From assembly GCF_023525255.1 (NCBI RefSeq), contig NZ_CP073355.1, forward strand, positions 372,001 through 436,000: a stretch of 64,000 nt of DNA, written 5' to 3'. Under the pieces are notes generated by a model. It worked only from the letters and a program-made list of their open reading frames with translations, had not been told where the DNA came from and did not search any database. How positions within the stretch are numbered: the first letter of the stretch is position 1; every line of letters starts with the position of its first letter. Source of the stretch: Thermospira aquatica (GTDB taxonomy: Bacteria > Spirochaetota > Brevinematia > Brevinematales > Thermospiraceae). Positions 1-9,036 of the stretch are shown piece by piece. A program made the translations under genes and the position numbers.

Positions 1-2
1 AG

Positions 3-503
3 ATCGACAGAATGTACTTTGAGAAGTTTGAGAAGACTATCATCGAACATCCGCTACTCAAAGAGCAGGCCCAAGCCGGTAAATGGGATGAACTCATGGC
101 ATACCTTGAAGAGCATATTCTCAATAAACCCGAAGAATACTTTACCCTTGAAAAACTCCGCTCTTCCATCCAGATTGACCGCCGTGTGTCTATGCGAGAA
201 ATTATCGAAAAAATTTTCGGCATGATTCCGTATTTCAAGACAAAGAATGAACTGCTGGATGAAGAGTTTGACAAGTTTGACAGCAGATACTTGCCAAAAG
301 AAGAGTATTTTACCTACGCAAAAACTGTTTTCAAGGCATATATTCTTGATGCGGAATTCAGAGCCATTATAGATGATAAGAATTTTGCGTTATTAAATGT
401 TTCTCCTTACGGTGAGGCATTCAAGAAATTACCGCCCAAACTGCGGGACGCAATACCAGAATACATAAAAGACTTTGTGCCACTTAACAAATTCATAGCA
501 TAA
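3..503 (+). CDS. hsdR: Type I restriction enzyme R subunit, C-terminal end (partial)
   Basis: The reading frame is open from the window edge (codons I-D-R precede the first ATG at 12), so this is the 3' end of a longer gene. The roughly 166 visible residues are helical and charged, with no helicase or nuclease motif, and look like the C-terminal helical domain of HsdR, which contacts the methylase core. The call leans on context: a Fic gene 16 bp downstream and an hsdM gene after it, all on the plus strand. The nuclease and translocase domains would lie upstream of the window, so activity cannot be judged. Confidence 0.72.
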   Translation: MDRMYFEKFEKTIIEHPLLKEQAQAGKWDELMAYLEEHILNKPEEYFTLEKLRSSIQIDRRVSMREIIEKIFGMIPYFKTKNELLDEEFDKFDSRYLPKEEYFTYAKTVFKAYILDAEFRAIIDDKNFALLNVSPYGEAFKKLPPKLRDAIPEYIKDFVPLNKFIA

Positions 504-519
504 AAAGGAGGTAAGTAAA

Positions 520-1629
520 ATGCAGAATCATTATTTTTTAAAACCACTTCCTCCAAAAACAGATGTTGAAACAAAACAAGTTTTAAAACAGCTTGCGTAT
601 GCGCATCGCTTTTTAGCAGAATTGAAAGGTGTTGCAAAAACAATTCCAAATGAACTTATACTGATAAGTACTCTCCCTTTACTTGAAGCAAAAGATAGCT
701 CGGCTGTTGAAAATATTATTACAACTCATGATGAATTATATAAAGAGAATCTCTTTGGAAATTTTATGTCCAACCCTGCGGCAAAGGAAGTGCATCGTTA
801 TGCAGTTGCAATGAGAGAGGGTTTTAAATTGTTAAAAGAAAAAAATTTAATAACCAATGATTTGATTCTTAAATTGCAGGAAATAATTGTTGCAAATAAT
901 GCAGGATATAGAAAACTGCCGGGTACAGAACTAAAAAATCAAAATACAGGTGAGACCGTTTATATTCCACCTCAGGATTACAATAGTATAATCGAATTAA
1001 TGAATAATTTAATAGAATATATTAACGACGACAACATACACCATGTTGATCCTCTTATAAAAATGAGTATTATACATTTTCAATTTGAATCAATACATCC
1101 TTTTTACGATGGCAATGGCAGAACGGGAAGAATGATAAATATACTTTATCTTATATATAAAAAATTAATTGATTTGCCAGTGTTGTACCTCAGCAGTTAT
1201 ATTATCCGGACAAAATCCAATTACTATGAATTGTTGCAAAAGGTCAGAGACGAAGATAGCTGGGAAGAATGGATTATCTACATGTTAAAAGGTATAGAAC
1301 TCACTTCAAAAGGAACTATTGAACTTATTAAAAACATGCACACATTAATGATGGATTATAAACACAGAATCAGAGATAAATACAAATTTTATTCACAGGA
1401 TTTATTAAACAATCTATTCAAGCATCCCTATACAAAAATAGAATTTATACAAAATGATTTAAAAGTCCACAGGCAAACGGCATCCAGTTACCTTGAACAG
1501 TTAGTTGAGGGCGGTTTTTTGAAACTTGAAAAAATTGGCAGAGAAAATATCTACATAAATGAACCACTATTCAAACTATTTGCCGACTATGATTTGTTTT
1601 TATATGAGAATACTAAAGACCATATCTAA
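520..1629 (+). CDS. fic: Fic family protein (AMP-transferase) with N-terminal inhibitory motif and winged helix
   Basis: This 369-residue Fic protein has the catalytic core motif HPFYDGNGRTGR at about residues 192-203, with the histidine and phosphate-binding loop intact. SSAVEN near residue 60 fits the [S/T]xxxE[G/N] inhibitory helix of class II Fic proteins, so activity is probably self-restrained. A winged-helix segment near residues 305-360 (KVHRQTASSYLEQLVEGG) suggests DNA binding. The family transfers AMP from ATP to target proteins. AAAAGGAGG lies just before the ATG. The gene sits between hsdR and hsdM, so it is probably part of the restriction operon as an accessory or regulatory protein; its target is unknown. 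Confidence 0.93.
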   Translation: MQNHYFLKPLPPKTDVETKQVLKQLAYAHRFLAELKGVAKTIPNELILISTLPLLEAKDSSAVENIITTHDELYKENLFGNFMSNPAAKEVHRYAVAMREGFKLLKEKNLITNDLILKLQEIIVANNAGYRKLPGTELKNQNTGETVYIPPQDYNSIIELMNNLIEYINDDNIHHVDPLIKMSIIHFQFESIHPFYDGNGRTGRMINILYLIYKKLIDLPVLYLSSYIIRTKSNYYELLQKVRDEDSWEEWIIYMLKGIELTSKGTIELIKNMHTLMMDYKHRIRDKYKFYSQDLLNNLFKHPYTKIEFIQNDLKVHRQTASSYLEQLVEGGFLKLEKIGRENIYINEPLFKLFADYDLFLYENTKDHI

Positions 1630-1648
1630 ACAAAGGAGGAATTATAAA

Positions 1649-1688
1649 ATGGCAGATATGTCGAGAAAATAGATAAGTTTCGACATAT
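1649..1688 (+). promoter_or_regulatory. 7-codon mini-ORF overlapping a 9-bp inverted repeat between fic and hsdM
   Basis: An AAAGGAGG ribosome site at 1632-1639 precedes ATG at 1649, but the frame ends after seven codons (MADMSRK, stop at 1670-1672). The same DNA carries a perfect inverted repeat, ATATGTCGA (1656-1664) and TCGACATAT (1680-1688), with a 15-base loop. This could be an operator or attenuator in front of hsdM, or the start of a lost gene. The two readings cannot be separated from sequence alone. Confidence 0.4.
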
Positions 1689-1735
1689 ATTTAAAATATA
1701 TTGAAAAAAACAAAATTTTTCACAATGGAGGGATT

Positions 1736-3391
1736 ATGTTAGACAACGAAACCAAACGACGCATTGATACTGCCCGCGATATTCTTGTAGGCAAAGTGCC
1801 CGACCCTAAAAGTCAGGTGGAGCAGATAACCATTGCTCTTATATACAAGTTTATGGACGACATGAACAAGGAAGCAATTGAATTTGGCGGTAAACCAAGC
1901 TTTTTTGTCGGCGATTATGAACGCTACGCTTGGAGCAAAATATTTGACCCCCGCATTGGCGGTTATGAAATGCTGAATCTCTATGCAGAAGCCATTACAA
2001 AACTCAATCAAAACCCGAATCTTCCGCAGCTATTCCGTGATATTTTTAAAAACGCCTATCTGCCTTACCGCGACCCCGAAACCTTAAAACTTTTTTTGAA
2101 AACCATCAATGAATTTTCCTATGACCATTCCGAACGGCTGGGTGATGCTTTTGAATATCTCCTTTCTGTCCTTGGAAGTCAGGGCGATGCGGGACAGTTC
2201 AGAACTCCACGGCACATTATTGATTTTATGGTGCAGGTAGTCAATCCGCAGAAGCATGAAACGATTTTAGACCCTGCATGCGGTACTGCCGGGTTTCTCA
2301 TTTCATCGTACAAGCACATTCTCAAAGAAAACTGCAAAAAAATACCCGGTGATTTACTCACTCCAGAAGAGCGAAAAAAGCTCCTGACCAATTTTAAGGG
2401 GTATGATATTTCGCCTGATATGGTGAGGCTTTCTCTCGTGAATATGTATTTGCACGGTTTTGTGCAACCGCAGATTATCGAGTACGACACTCTCACCAGC
2501 GAAGACCGCTGGAATGAATACGCCGATGTCATTCTTGCCAATCCGCCGTTTATGACTCCGAAAGGTGGCATCAAACCCCATAAAAGGTTTAGCGTGCAAA
2601 GTAATAGAAGCGAGGTTCTATTTGTTGACTACATTGCCGAACATCTTACACCAAGAGGAAGAGCAGCTGTTATTGTGCCGGAAGGAATAATTTTTCAAAT
2701 TGGAACGGCTTACAAAACACTTCGGAAAATGCTAGTTGAAAATCATCTTTATGCGGTTGTATCGCTCCCAGCAGGAGTCTTTAATCCTTATTCTGGTGTC
2801 AAGACTTCGATTCTTTTGATGGACAAACAACTTGCGAAAAAAACAGATTCAATCCTTTTTGTAAAAATCGAGAATGACGGTTTTGATCTTGGAGCACAAA
2901 GGCGTAAAATAGATAAGAATGATTTACCCGATGCACTGAATGTAATTAATGAGTACACAACTGCCATTAGGAATGGAAAATCGGAATCATTTAACACGGA
3001 AGGAAAGCCCTGCAGCGCATTGCTGGTAAAGAAAGAGAAAATAGCAGAAAATGGGGAATATAATCTTACCGGCGATAGGTATAGAACAGTTGAAACAAGA
3101 AAACATCAGAAATGGCCAATGGTGAAGTTGGGAGATTTAGAAAAACAAGGAAAAATCACTTTTTTAAGAGGGCAAGGAATTTCGAAAAAAGATATTACTG
3201 ATACAGGCAAAAATAAATGTATTTGTCAAGTTTCACCACGTTGTATCAAATTATCGAGTTTTGCCCGAAATACATCCGGTGTCTCTTTAAACAACTCAGG
3301 CTTTATTTCATACCATTCTCTTACAGCTTCAATCGGTGTTTTTACTTTCAGTTCTCTCACTAATCCTGAATGCCTTTTTCTTAGTATATAG
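1736..3391 (+). CDS. hsdM: Type I N6-adenine DNA methylase with start of a fused specificity domain, truncated by an insertion
   Basis: GGAGG precedes ATG 1736. Residues 1-150 form the helical HsdM N-domain, followed by the SAM-binding motif LDPACGTAGFL (about residue 178) and the catalytic NPPF motif (about residue 268) of N6-adenine methylases. From about residue 460 the sequence WPMVKLGDLEKQGKITFLRG looks like the start of a type I specificity (target-recognition) domain, so this was a methylase-specificity fusion. Native coding ends near 3222. Beyond it the frame runs antisense through a transposase remnant and stops at 3391. The rest of the specificity domain is absent, so sequence-specific methylation is probably lost. 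Confidence 0.9.
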   Translation: MLDNETKRRIDTARDILVGKVPDPKSQVEQITIALIYKFMDDMNKEAIEFGGKPSFFVGDYERYAWSKIFDPRIGGYEMLNLYAEAITKLNQNPNLPQLFRDIFKNAYLPYRDPETLKLFLKTINEFSYDHSERLGDAFEYLLSVLGSQGDAGQFRTPRHIIDFMVQVVNPQKHETILDPACGTAGFLISSYKHILKENCKKIPGDLLTPEERKKLLTNFKGYDISPDMVRLSLVNMYLHGFVQPQIIEYDTLTSEDRWNEYADVILANPPFMTPKGGIKPHKRFSVQSNRSEVLFVDYIAEHLTPRGRAAVIVPEGIIFQIGTAYKTLRKMLVENHLYAVVSLPAGVFNPYSGVKTSILLMDKQLAKKTDSILFVKIENDGFDLGAQRRKIDKNDLPDALNVINEYTTAIRNGKSESFNTEGKPCSALLVKKEKIAENGEYNLTGDRYRTVETRKHQKWPMVKLGDLEKQGKITFLRGQGISKKDITDTGKNKCICQVSPRCIKLSSFARNTSGVSLNNSGFISYHSLTASIGVFTFSSLTNPECLFLSI

Positions 3392-3429
3392 TAAATCAGA
3401 AAATTTGTCAAGTCATCGAATTGCTTCAT
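3226..3429 (-). pseudogene. C-terminal fragment of an rve/IS481-like transposase
   Basis: The 67 residues include LTNFLIYYILRKRHSGLVRE and end LDNLIQRGET. This resembles the C-terminal arm of integrase-core transposases, where a YYNxxRPHxSL-type segment follows the catalytic glutamate. The upstream part, including all catalytic residues, was replaced by the neighbouring insertion sequence, whose tip supplies the first three codons. A near-identical fragment lies at 34248-34451. The sequence TTGTCAAGTTTCACCACG at its outer end is the shared breakpoint and may be this element's terminal repeat. Confidence 0.6.
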
Positions 3430-4835
3430 AATAAAAGTACTCGAAAAGGGAACGTTGCTTCAAAATAAAAAAGTACTTTAAATTTGTGTAAAATAATCCA
3501 GTTCAAAGAACTGGAGGTAAAAGGTGGAGTTAGCGATGTTTGAAAGGAGACCTATTTACAGGGAAACGGCGAAATGATATGCTGAGCTTGTCGAAGCAGA
3601 GTATCAAAAAGCCAGCAAAAAGGAAAAAATGGAGATACTGGATTATTTTGTGAGGATAACAGGTTTAAAAAACCGAAACTATGCCGCCAGGCTCTTGAGG
3701 CAGCACGGAAAAACCATCTATGTAGGCAAAAAAAATTACCTTAAAGCCGACATAGCCAAGAAGGGCAAAAGACCTGGCAGAAAGAAAAAATTCGGCGAAG
3801 AGGAACTAAAACTTCTAAAAAAGGTCTGGGAAATTGAAAACTACATGTGTGGCAAACGTTTAAAGCCGATTCTCAATGAAGTTTTAGATAATCTCTAACA
3901 AACGGACATCTCCACGGTTCTCCACAGGCTATAGAAAACTTCGCCATATAAGTGCTTCAAGTATTGACCGACTTTTGAAACATGAGCGTAAAAGCTTGAG
4001 ATAAAAGGACGAAAAGGTACAAAGCCTGGAACGTTGTTAAAGCAACAAATAGCTATACGCACGTGGGCAGAGTGGGATGAAAATTGCCCTGGTTTTATGG
4101 AGATTGATCTGGTTGCCCATGAGGGAGGAAATAGCCGGGGAGATTTTGCTCAAACATTAAATATGGTGGATGTTTGGAGCGGTTGGACAGAGCTTGTGGC
4201 AATCAAAAACAAGGCTTCAAAATGGGTAAGAGAAGCCATAGAAAAAGTCCAAAGAAGACTTCCTTTTGAGTTACGGGGAATTGATTCTGATACCGGTGCT
4301 GAATTTATTAATCATCCTCTACGCGATTGGTGTGAGAAGCACCAGATAAAATTTACAAGGGGGAGAAGCTCCCGTTCCAATGATAACTGCTACGTTGAGC
4401 AGAAAAACTATTCCATAGTCCGCCAGAATGTTGGATACTTCCGCTACGATACCGAGGAAGAAGTCTACTACTTGAACCGACTCTATGCGTATCTCAGGCT
4501 TTATGCCAACTTTTTCAACCGTTATGAAAATGACAGAGAAAAAGAGAATCGGGCAAGGTGCAAAGAAGCATGATGATATTAAAACTCCCTACCAGCGGCT
4601 TTTAGAAAGCTCTTATGTAAGTGAGGCACAAAAGGAACGCCTAACAAGGCTTTATAAGGCTCTCGATTTGTTTCACCTAAGACAAAAAATTACAGCTTGC
4701 CAGAGAAAACTTTTCAGCCTTCAAAAGAAAAAGAATGTAAAAAACAAAAATTTGGAGGAAACTGTATGGAATTTTTGAGTACTTTTTTTTATGAGGCAAT
4801 GATTCGAATTTCGAGTACTTTTTTATTTGACGCAA
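3421..4835 (+). mobile_element. DDE/rve-type insertion sequence, copy 1 (defective)
   Basis: The left end TTGCTTCATAATAAAAGTAC and the right end, whose complement reads TTGCGTCAAATAAAAAAGTA, form terminal inverted repeats. Each end carries a second, subterminal copy of the same TTGCNTCA...AAAAGTACT unit. The internal gene is frame-broken. The left flank is the transposase fragment at 3226-3429. The right flank is the cassette DNA also found after copy 3 (from 37362), so this copy was carried by a segmental duplication. No target-site duplication can be assigned. Confidence 0.82.
3629..4778 (+). pseudogene. Transposase of IS copy 1, frame-broken
   Basis: Three in-frame pieces can be read. 3629-3898 is an N-terminal helix-turn-helix region (YFVRITGLKNRNYAARLLRQ). 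4034-4573 is the integrase core, with catalytic acidic residues in MEIDLVAHEGG, RGIDSDTGAEF and NDNCYVEQKN. 4485-4778 is the C-terminal arm. A premature stop near 3898 and a frameshift near 4560 separate them. The family carries out DDE transposition, but this copy cannot encode the full protein, and copies 2-4 are also broken. Confidence 0.85.
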
Positions 4836-4889
4836 CGGGTAGACAGCCTCCTGCCTCGGTTACCCAAAAGAGCTTTGCATCCTCCATCT

Positions 4890-5667
4890 TTACTCTTCTG
4901 TACTCTCTTCGGCTGAAAAACTAAATTCAGCTATTTCCCATTTGTTCTTTTCTTTGTTGTACTTAAATGTCCCCAAGTCAGTGTATACTATATAACCATT
5001 ATCTAACACATAAATCTCTTCATTAGTTAACCATTTAAAAAAATATTCATAATCAAATTGCTTATCTAGTTCTTTTAGCTTGTCTATATTGGTAAGAGGA
5101 AATGATATATCTAAACTCCCATCAGAATAGATAACCCTATCAGCTATGTAATTTGTAATTGAAAATATACTTTTATGTTTTCTCATCGCCATCTCTATTT
5201 CTTTACAAATATTTATTATCTCCGCCTTAACCTTTTCCTTTTCATTCTCGTTTAATGGGATTTCAATTCGATCCATTTTCCACTTTTTATTTTTCTTGTC
5301 ATACTTAAATATACCAATTTTGGTGTATACATCACCCTCATCGTATGCCTCAATACGAAGATTAGCTATAAACCTCAAAAAGTCTTCATAGTCAAACTTC
5401 TTGTCAAGTTCTCTTAGCTTAACAATGTTCGTCAAAGGAAAAGTCATTTCTGTCTTCCCGTCAGAATAGACGACTATCTCAGACATATAGTTTGTAATCG
5501 AAAATATGCTTCTATTTCGTTTCATCGCTATTTCCATCTCTTTACAAACATTCGCTACCTCGGCTTCCATTTTTTCCCTTTCCTTCTCGGTTAACTCAAC
5601 CCCCTATCTCCTCCTTTACAACTTGAAAAAGTAACCGCTAAAGAGTTATCCATACAAATAATCTCAT
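4890..5667 (-). pseudogene. Two-domain immunity lipoprotein, signal peptide destroyed by frameshifts
   Basis: Residues encoded at 4890-5570 contain two tandem copies of a domain of about 105 residues, marked by KSIFSITNY, FPLTNI and LDKxFDYE. The same protein is intact at 37416-38192, where it starts with a lipoprotein signal. Here a 2-base insertion near 5602 and a 1-base deletion near 5645 break the signal region. It lies directly downstream of the MepA-like toxin remnant 5680-6461, as the intact copy does relative to its own toxin. The presumed role is protection from the murein peptidase. A single-domain relative lies at 13332-13802. Confidence 0.75.
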
Positions 5668-5679
5668 ACAACCTCCTCA

Positions 5680-6461
5680 TCAGTTTGAGATCTTTCTATA
5701 TTTAAGATGAATATGATTATCATGACCACTACTTCGCCTTAAGATATTTTCTCCAGAAGAATTCGTATATTTCCTTCCAAATCATTAACAATAATTATAT
5801 CATTAAAAAATCTCTGAAACTTCATACCCTTGAGGGCGTTCTTAATAGCAAAAATAATAAACTCTTCTGTCAGCTTCCGATCATAGTACGGATTGTTATA
5901 ATAGTTGGGATATTCCGGATGAAGTTTCCCATCCTTGGTAAAAAATTTAATGTCTACACTTTCTCCCGTTCTATGAGTTACATGTGGTGGAAACTCTCCA
6001 CCTCCAGGTCTGCTTATATCGTTTATGTACATGGGATAGTTAGGATATTTCCTATACCAACCCCAAATTACACGAGCAAGATAATCCGCAAAGTGTGGCG
6101 CAGCATATTTGTCGTCATTCTGCTCACCATAAGGTGCCCAGCCCTTGCCCTTGTCTAATCTGTTGTTTATATCTGCACTCTCACCTTCAGGTACATTAGT
6201 AATCGGCACTTTCGTAAAATAATCAGAGGTCTTCGGCCCAAAAAGACCACTCAGAAATTCATAACCTTTCTTTAGTGGTAAAAGGAAAAAGTTTCCTATA
6301 CTTTTCCCTACCCCTGCCCAATCTACCCCCTTCGCCTCCTCTTCTGTCATTACCTTACCATTCTTCAACACAAGCTTTTCACCTACCTTAAGGCCCTTTT
6401 TTATTTCGCTATCGCTCATGCCGTTGTAATTCCCAGTCCGCTTTGGGGCTTTAGATAGTCT
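5680..6461 (-). pseudogene. MepA-like murein endopeptidase toxin, frameshifted and 5'-truncated
   Basis: A LysM-like linker (SEIKKGLKVGEKLVLKNG) is followed by a LAS metallopeptidase domain with ISRPGGGEFPPHVTHRTGES and VDIKF, matching the HxxHQTGxxxDI zinc site of MepA. Compared with 38205-39140, base losses near 5780-5840 shift the frame, so the final HDNHIHL metal-binding segment is not translated. The 5' end stops matching its paralogue at 6461, a duplication border. It is probably non-functional. Confidence 0.78.
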
Positions 6462-6500
6462 ATTGTTATGCCTTTATCAACTAATATCATAACTACTACA

Positions 6501-7949
6501 CTAATCTTTTAACTTGTCTTCGACACAATAGATCTCTTTTCCTCTAAAGGCTATATAATGAAATCTTTTATTATCATCAAAAATAACATTCCCATTATTC
6601 TTTATCTCTCCCACAGAATAATATTTTTTATATTCTTTTTCATTTATTACAACAAAGTAATATTTCCCTTCACGAGCAATATAGACAAGAAATTTTCCAT
6701 CCGGACTAAATTGAGTAGAGCCCCTCCCAATATCATCATACCTTTTCTGCTCTTTACCATCGATTACTACAAATGACTTATTATCTTGACGAGCTGAATA
6801 AACAAGGTGACTCCCATCTGGAGAAAAAATAATAGAGTGTTCATCTATTAACTCATATCTTTTCCCTTCTTTTCCACTATCAACAACAAAATATTTATTA
6901 CTTTCTTTCACTAGATAGGCATACCTTGAGCAATCGAAATTAAAAATTACTCTACTTTCAACTTTCTCATATTTCTTTTCTATTTTTCCATTAATTACTA
7001 CAAATTGTTTTCCTCCTTCTCCTGCAACCCAAACAACTTTTTCTCCATGTGAGGTGAAATATGGCATAACCAGAATTTCTTCATATCCACCTGTTTCTTT
7101 CCCATTGACAACAACAAAGTACTTTTTCCCTTTTCTCACAGGATATACATAGCTTCTTCCATCAGGACTAAATACAATACTTCCTACTCCATCGTACTTT
7201 TTTTCTTCTTTCCCATTTATAACAGCAAACCACTTCCCAGCAACTTTATTTCCATCATTATTTATATTTTTAACAGTAGTCCCCGCTACATAAGCAAACT
7301 TTTTTCCATCATCATAGAGAGTTATTCTCGCAACACCATCATAGTATTTACCTTCTTCTCCATTAACAACTACAAACATTTTTTTGTCTCTCAAAGCTAC
7401 GTAAGCAAAAGTTATCCCATTATCGCTAAATGTAAGGGAGTTTGGCGATATATAATCGTACCTCTTTCCCTCTTTTTCATTCATCACTATGAAGTATTCT
7501 TCCTCCCTTGTATTTGAATTATATTCTTGAGCTGTATACACGAGCTGCCCTTTAGGACCATATAAAAGTTTCGCACTATACCCTCCAAAAGAAAAAGGAT
7601 CTTTCCCAATTCCATCATATTTTTTGCTCTCTTTTCTCATTTGGTCTCTCTCAACCACCACTAACCACTTGTCTCCTTCTTTTGCAATATAGGCAAGCTC
7701 CTTACTATCAGGACTAAAAACAAGAGACCCCTTCCTTATATCATCATATCTTTTACTTTCTTTCCCATTCAATACTACCGCATATTTATTGTTTCTTCTC
7801 ACTATAAAAGCCGTTTTTCTCCCATCAGGACTTATAACAAAAGTTCCAGGTACTATTTCTTTATCTATTCTCCCGATAAATACCTCCTTCGAAAACACCA
7901 TGCTGCTGCACACAAATATAATACTTATAAAAATTTTTCCCCTACACAT
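6501..7949 (-). CDS. Secreted beta-propeller (WD40/PD40-like) protein, probable immunity protein
   Basis: I chose ATG 7949 because AGGAGA precedes it and the residues after it (MCRGKIFISIIFVCSSMVFS) form a signal peptide; a longer upstream frame exists. About ten repeats of roughly 45 residues follow, each of the form SPDGxxxAYxA, then FVVxNGKE, then KxYDxI. This is typical of PD40/TolB-like propeller blades. It lies just downstream of the orphan toxin 7969-8940, whose stop falls 20 bp upstream, in the position immunity genes occupy throughout the array. Role as immunity is inferred from position. No similar propeller occurs elsewhere in the window. Confidence 0.78.
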   Translation of the reverse strand: MCRGKIFISIIFVCSSMVFSKEVFIGRIDKEIVPGTFVISPDGRKTAFIVRRNNKYAVVLNGKESKRYDDIRKGSLVFSPDSKELAYIAKEGDKWLVVVERDQMRKESKKYDGIGKDPFSFGGYSAKLLYGPKGQLVYTAQEYNSNTREEEYFIVMNEKEGKRYDYISPNSLTFSDNGITFAYVALRDKKMFVVVNGEEGKYYDGVARITLYDDGKKFAYVAGTTVKNINNDGNKVAGKWFAVINGKEEKKYDGVGSIVFSPDGRSYVYPVRKGKKYFVVVNGKETGGYEEILVMPYFTSHGEKVVWVAGEGGKQFVVINGKIEKKYEKVESRVIFNFDCSRYAYLVKESNKYFVVDSGKEGKRYELIDEHSIIFSPDGSHLVYSARQDNKSFVVIDGKEQKRYDDIGRGSTQFSPDGKFLVYIAREGKYYFVVINEKEYKKYYSVGEIKNNGNVIFDDNKRFHYIAFRGKEIYCVEDKLKD

Positions 7950-7968
7950 TGGTTTCTCTCCTAGTAAT

Positions 7969-8940
7969 TTATTGTTTTTTTTCCATCCCATTCTTCTGGC
8001 GCCATTTACTATATTTTTCATAATCAAAATGAATAAAACTCTCTGTGTTTACTTTATGAAAGTAGATACAGCTTGGGCTCTTTATTGAATTAAGATATTC
8101 ATCGACGATATAACTACCTAAGCTTTCCTCATATTTTAAAATGTATCTTCTTATATCATCAGACATTAAACTTTTTAATGCTGGTTTTCCCAATAAATCA
8201 AACAGAAAACTTCCTGCATTCTCCCAACTCTCACTGTTATCCACAAGCTTATCAAGCTCACTCCCTCCAAACCAATTATTACACAAACCTTCCATTATGC
8301 TGTCAATTTTCCGAATGGGATCAAATAAAGTACCTGGTGGAATATTCTCCTCAAGAGCCTTTATAAAAGGGTCAATTTCAATAGAACCTAATTCCACCTG
8401 GTTGTAAAGCATTCCATCCCATACCAAACCTTCTCCCTCATAACTAACATCCCAACTGTATAATTTACTGGGATCATCCTCACCTCCCGCCATCCCCTTT
8501 ACACCGGGAAGAGGCTGCTTAACAAAATCAAATGGAGCACTTACTAAATTCACGGCACTAGAAAAAAATCCATACACTACACCACTCATCACACTCAAAA
8601 AATCATCCCTTTTGACAACTCCTGTATCAACATAGTTTCTCACCTTTTTATCGCTAAAATTATATACCCTAAGAGGATCATAAATAAGCTCCAAAAGCCT
8701 ATCCTGTCCTTCTGGTCTAACTGTTGTTTCATCAAGATTAAGCACACTCTCATTTATTTTACTAATTATTCCCCCTCGCATTACATAAGGTTCTCCTTGT
8801 ATTAGTAATTTTTCAATCTCAATTCCATATTTATTCTTTATTACTTGTAGATCTTCTGCTCCTTTGACTATTAACAAACTCCTCCCGCTCATATCTAATC
8901 CATACGGATTACCCGTCATCGCAAACATCGCTCCAGCCAT
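7969..8940 (-). CDS. Orphan polymorphic-toxin C-terminus, payload of unknown family
   Basis: The N-terminus carries the end of the shared core, KYEDVAMAGAMFAMTG followed by the junction NPYGLDMSGRS. The frame is open upstream to about 8980 before a stop. The roughly 300 residues after the junction are unique in this window and contain no motif I recognise. They include a hydrophobic stretch (VYGFFSSAVNLVSAPFDFV) that might insert in or cross a membrane. The first ATG lies in the core remnant and there is no secretion signal, so this looks like a displaced C-terminal module. Its partner is the propeller protein downstream. Confidence 0.65.
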   Translation of the reverse strand: MAGAMFAMTGNPYGLDMSGRSLLIVKGAEDLQVIKNKYGIEIEKLLIQGEPYVMRGGIISKINESVLNLDETTVRPEGQDRLLELIYDPLRVYNFSDKKVRNYVDTGVVKRDDFLSVMSGVVYGFFSSAVNLVSAPFDFVKQPLPGVKGMAGGEDDPSKLYSWDVSYEGEGLVWDGMLYNQVELGSIEIDPFIKALEENIPPGTLFDPIRKIDSIMEGLCNNWFGGSELDKLVDNSESWENAGSFLFDLLGKPALKSLMSDDIRRYILKYEESLGSYIVDEYLNSIKSPSCIYFHKVNTESFIHFDYEKYSKWRQKNGMEKKQ

Positions 8941-9036
8941 CGCTACATCCTCATACTTACTCCCGCTGTTTCCCTTTCAATCCGCTTTTTGTCTTCTAAA
9001 TTATAGCTTCACTACTTCCAAATTGGTACTACTGAT

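Noticed and set aside
3223-3391. Native C-terminal end of the methylase-specificity protein
   Set aside because: The codons after 3222 run through the reverse strand of a transposase fragment found again at 34248, so the last 56 residues are not of methylase origin.
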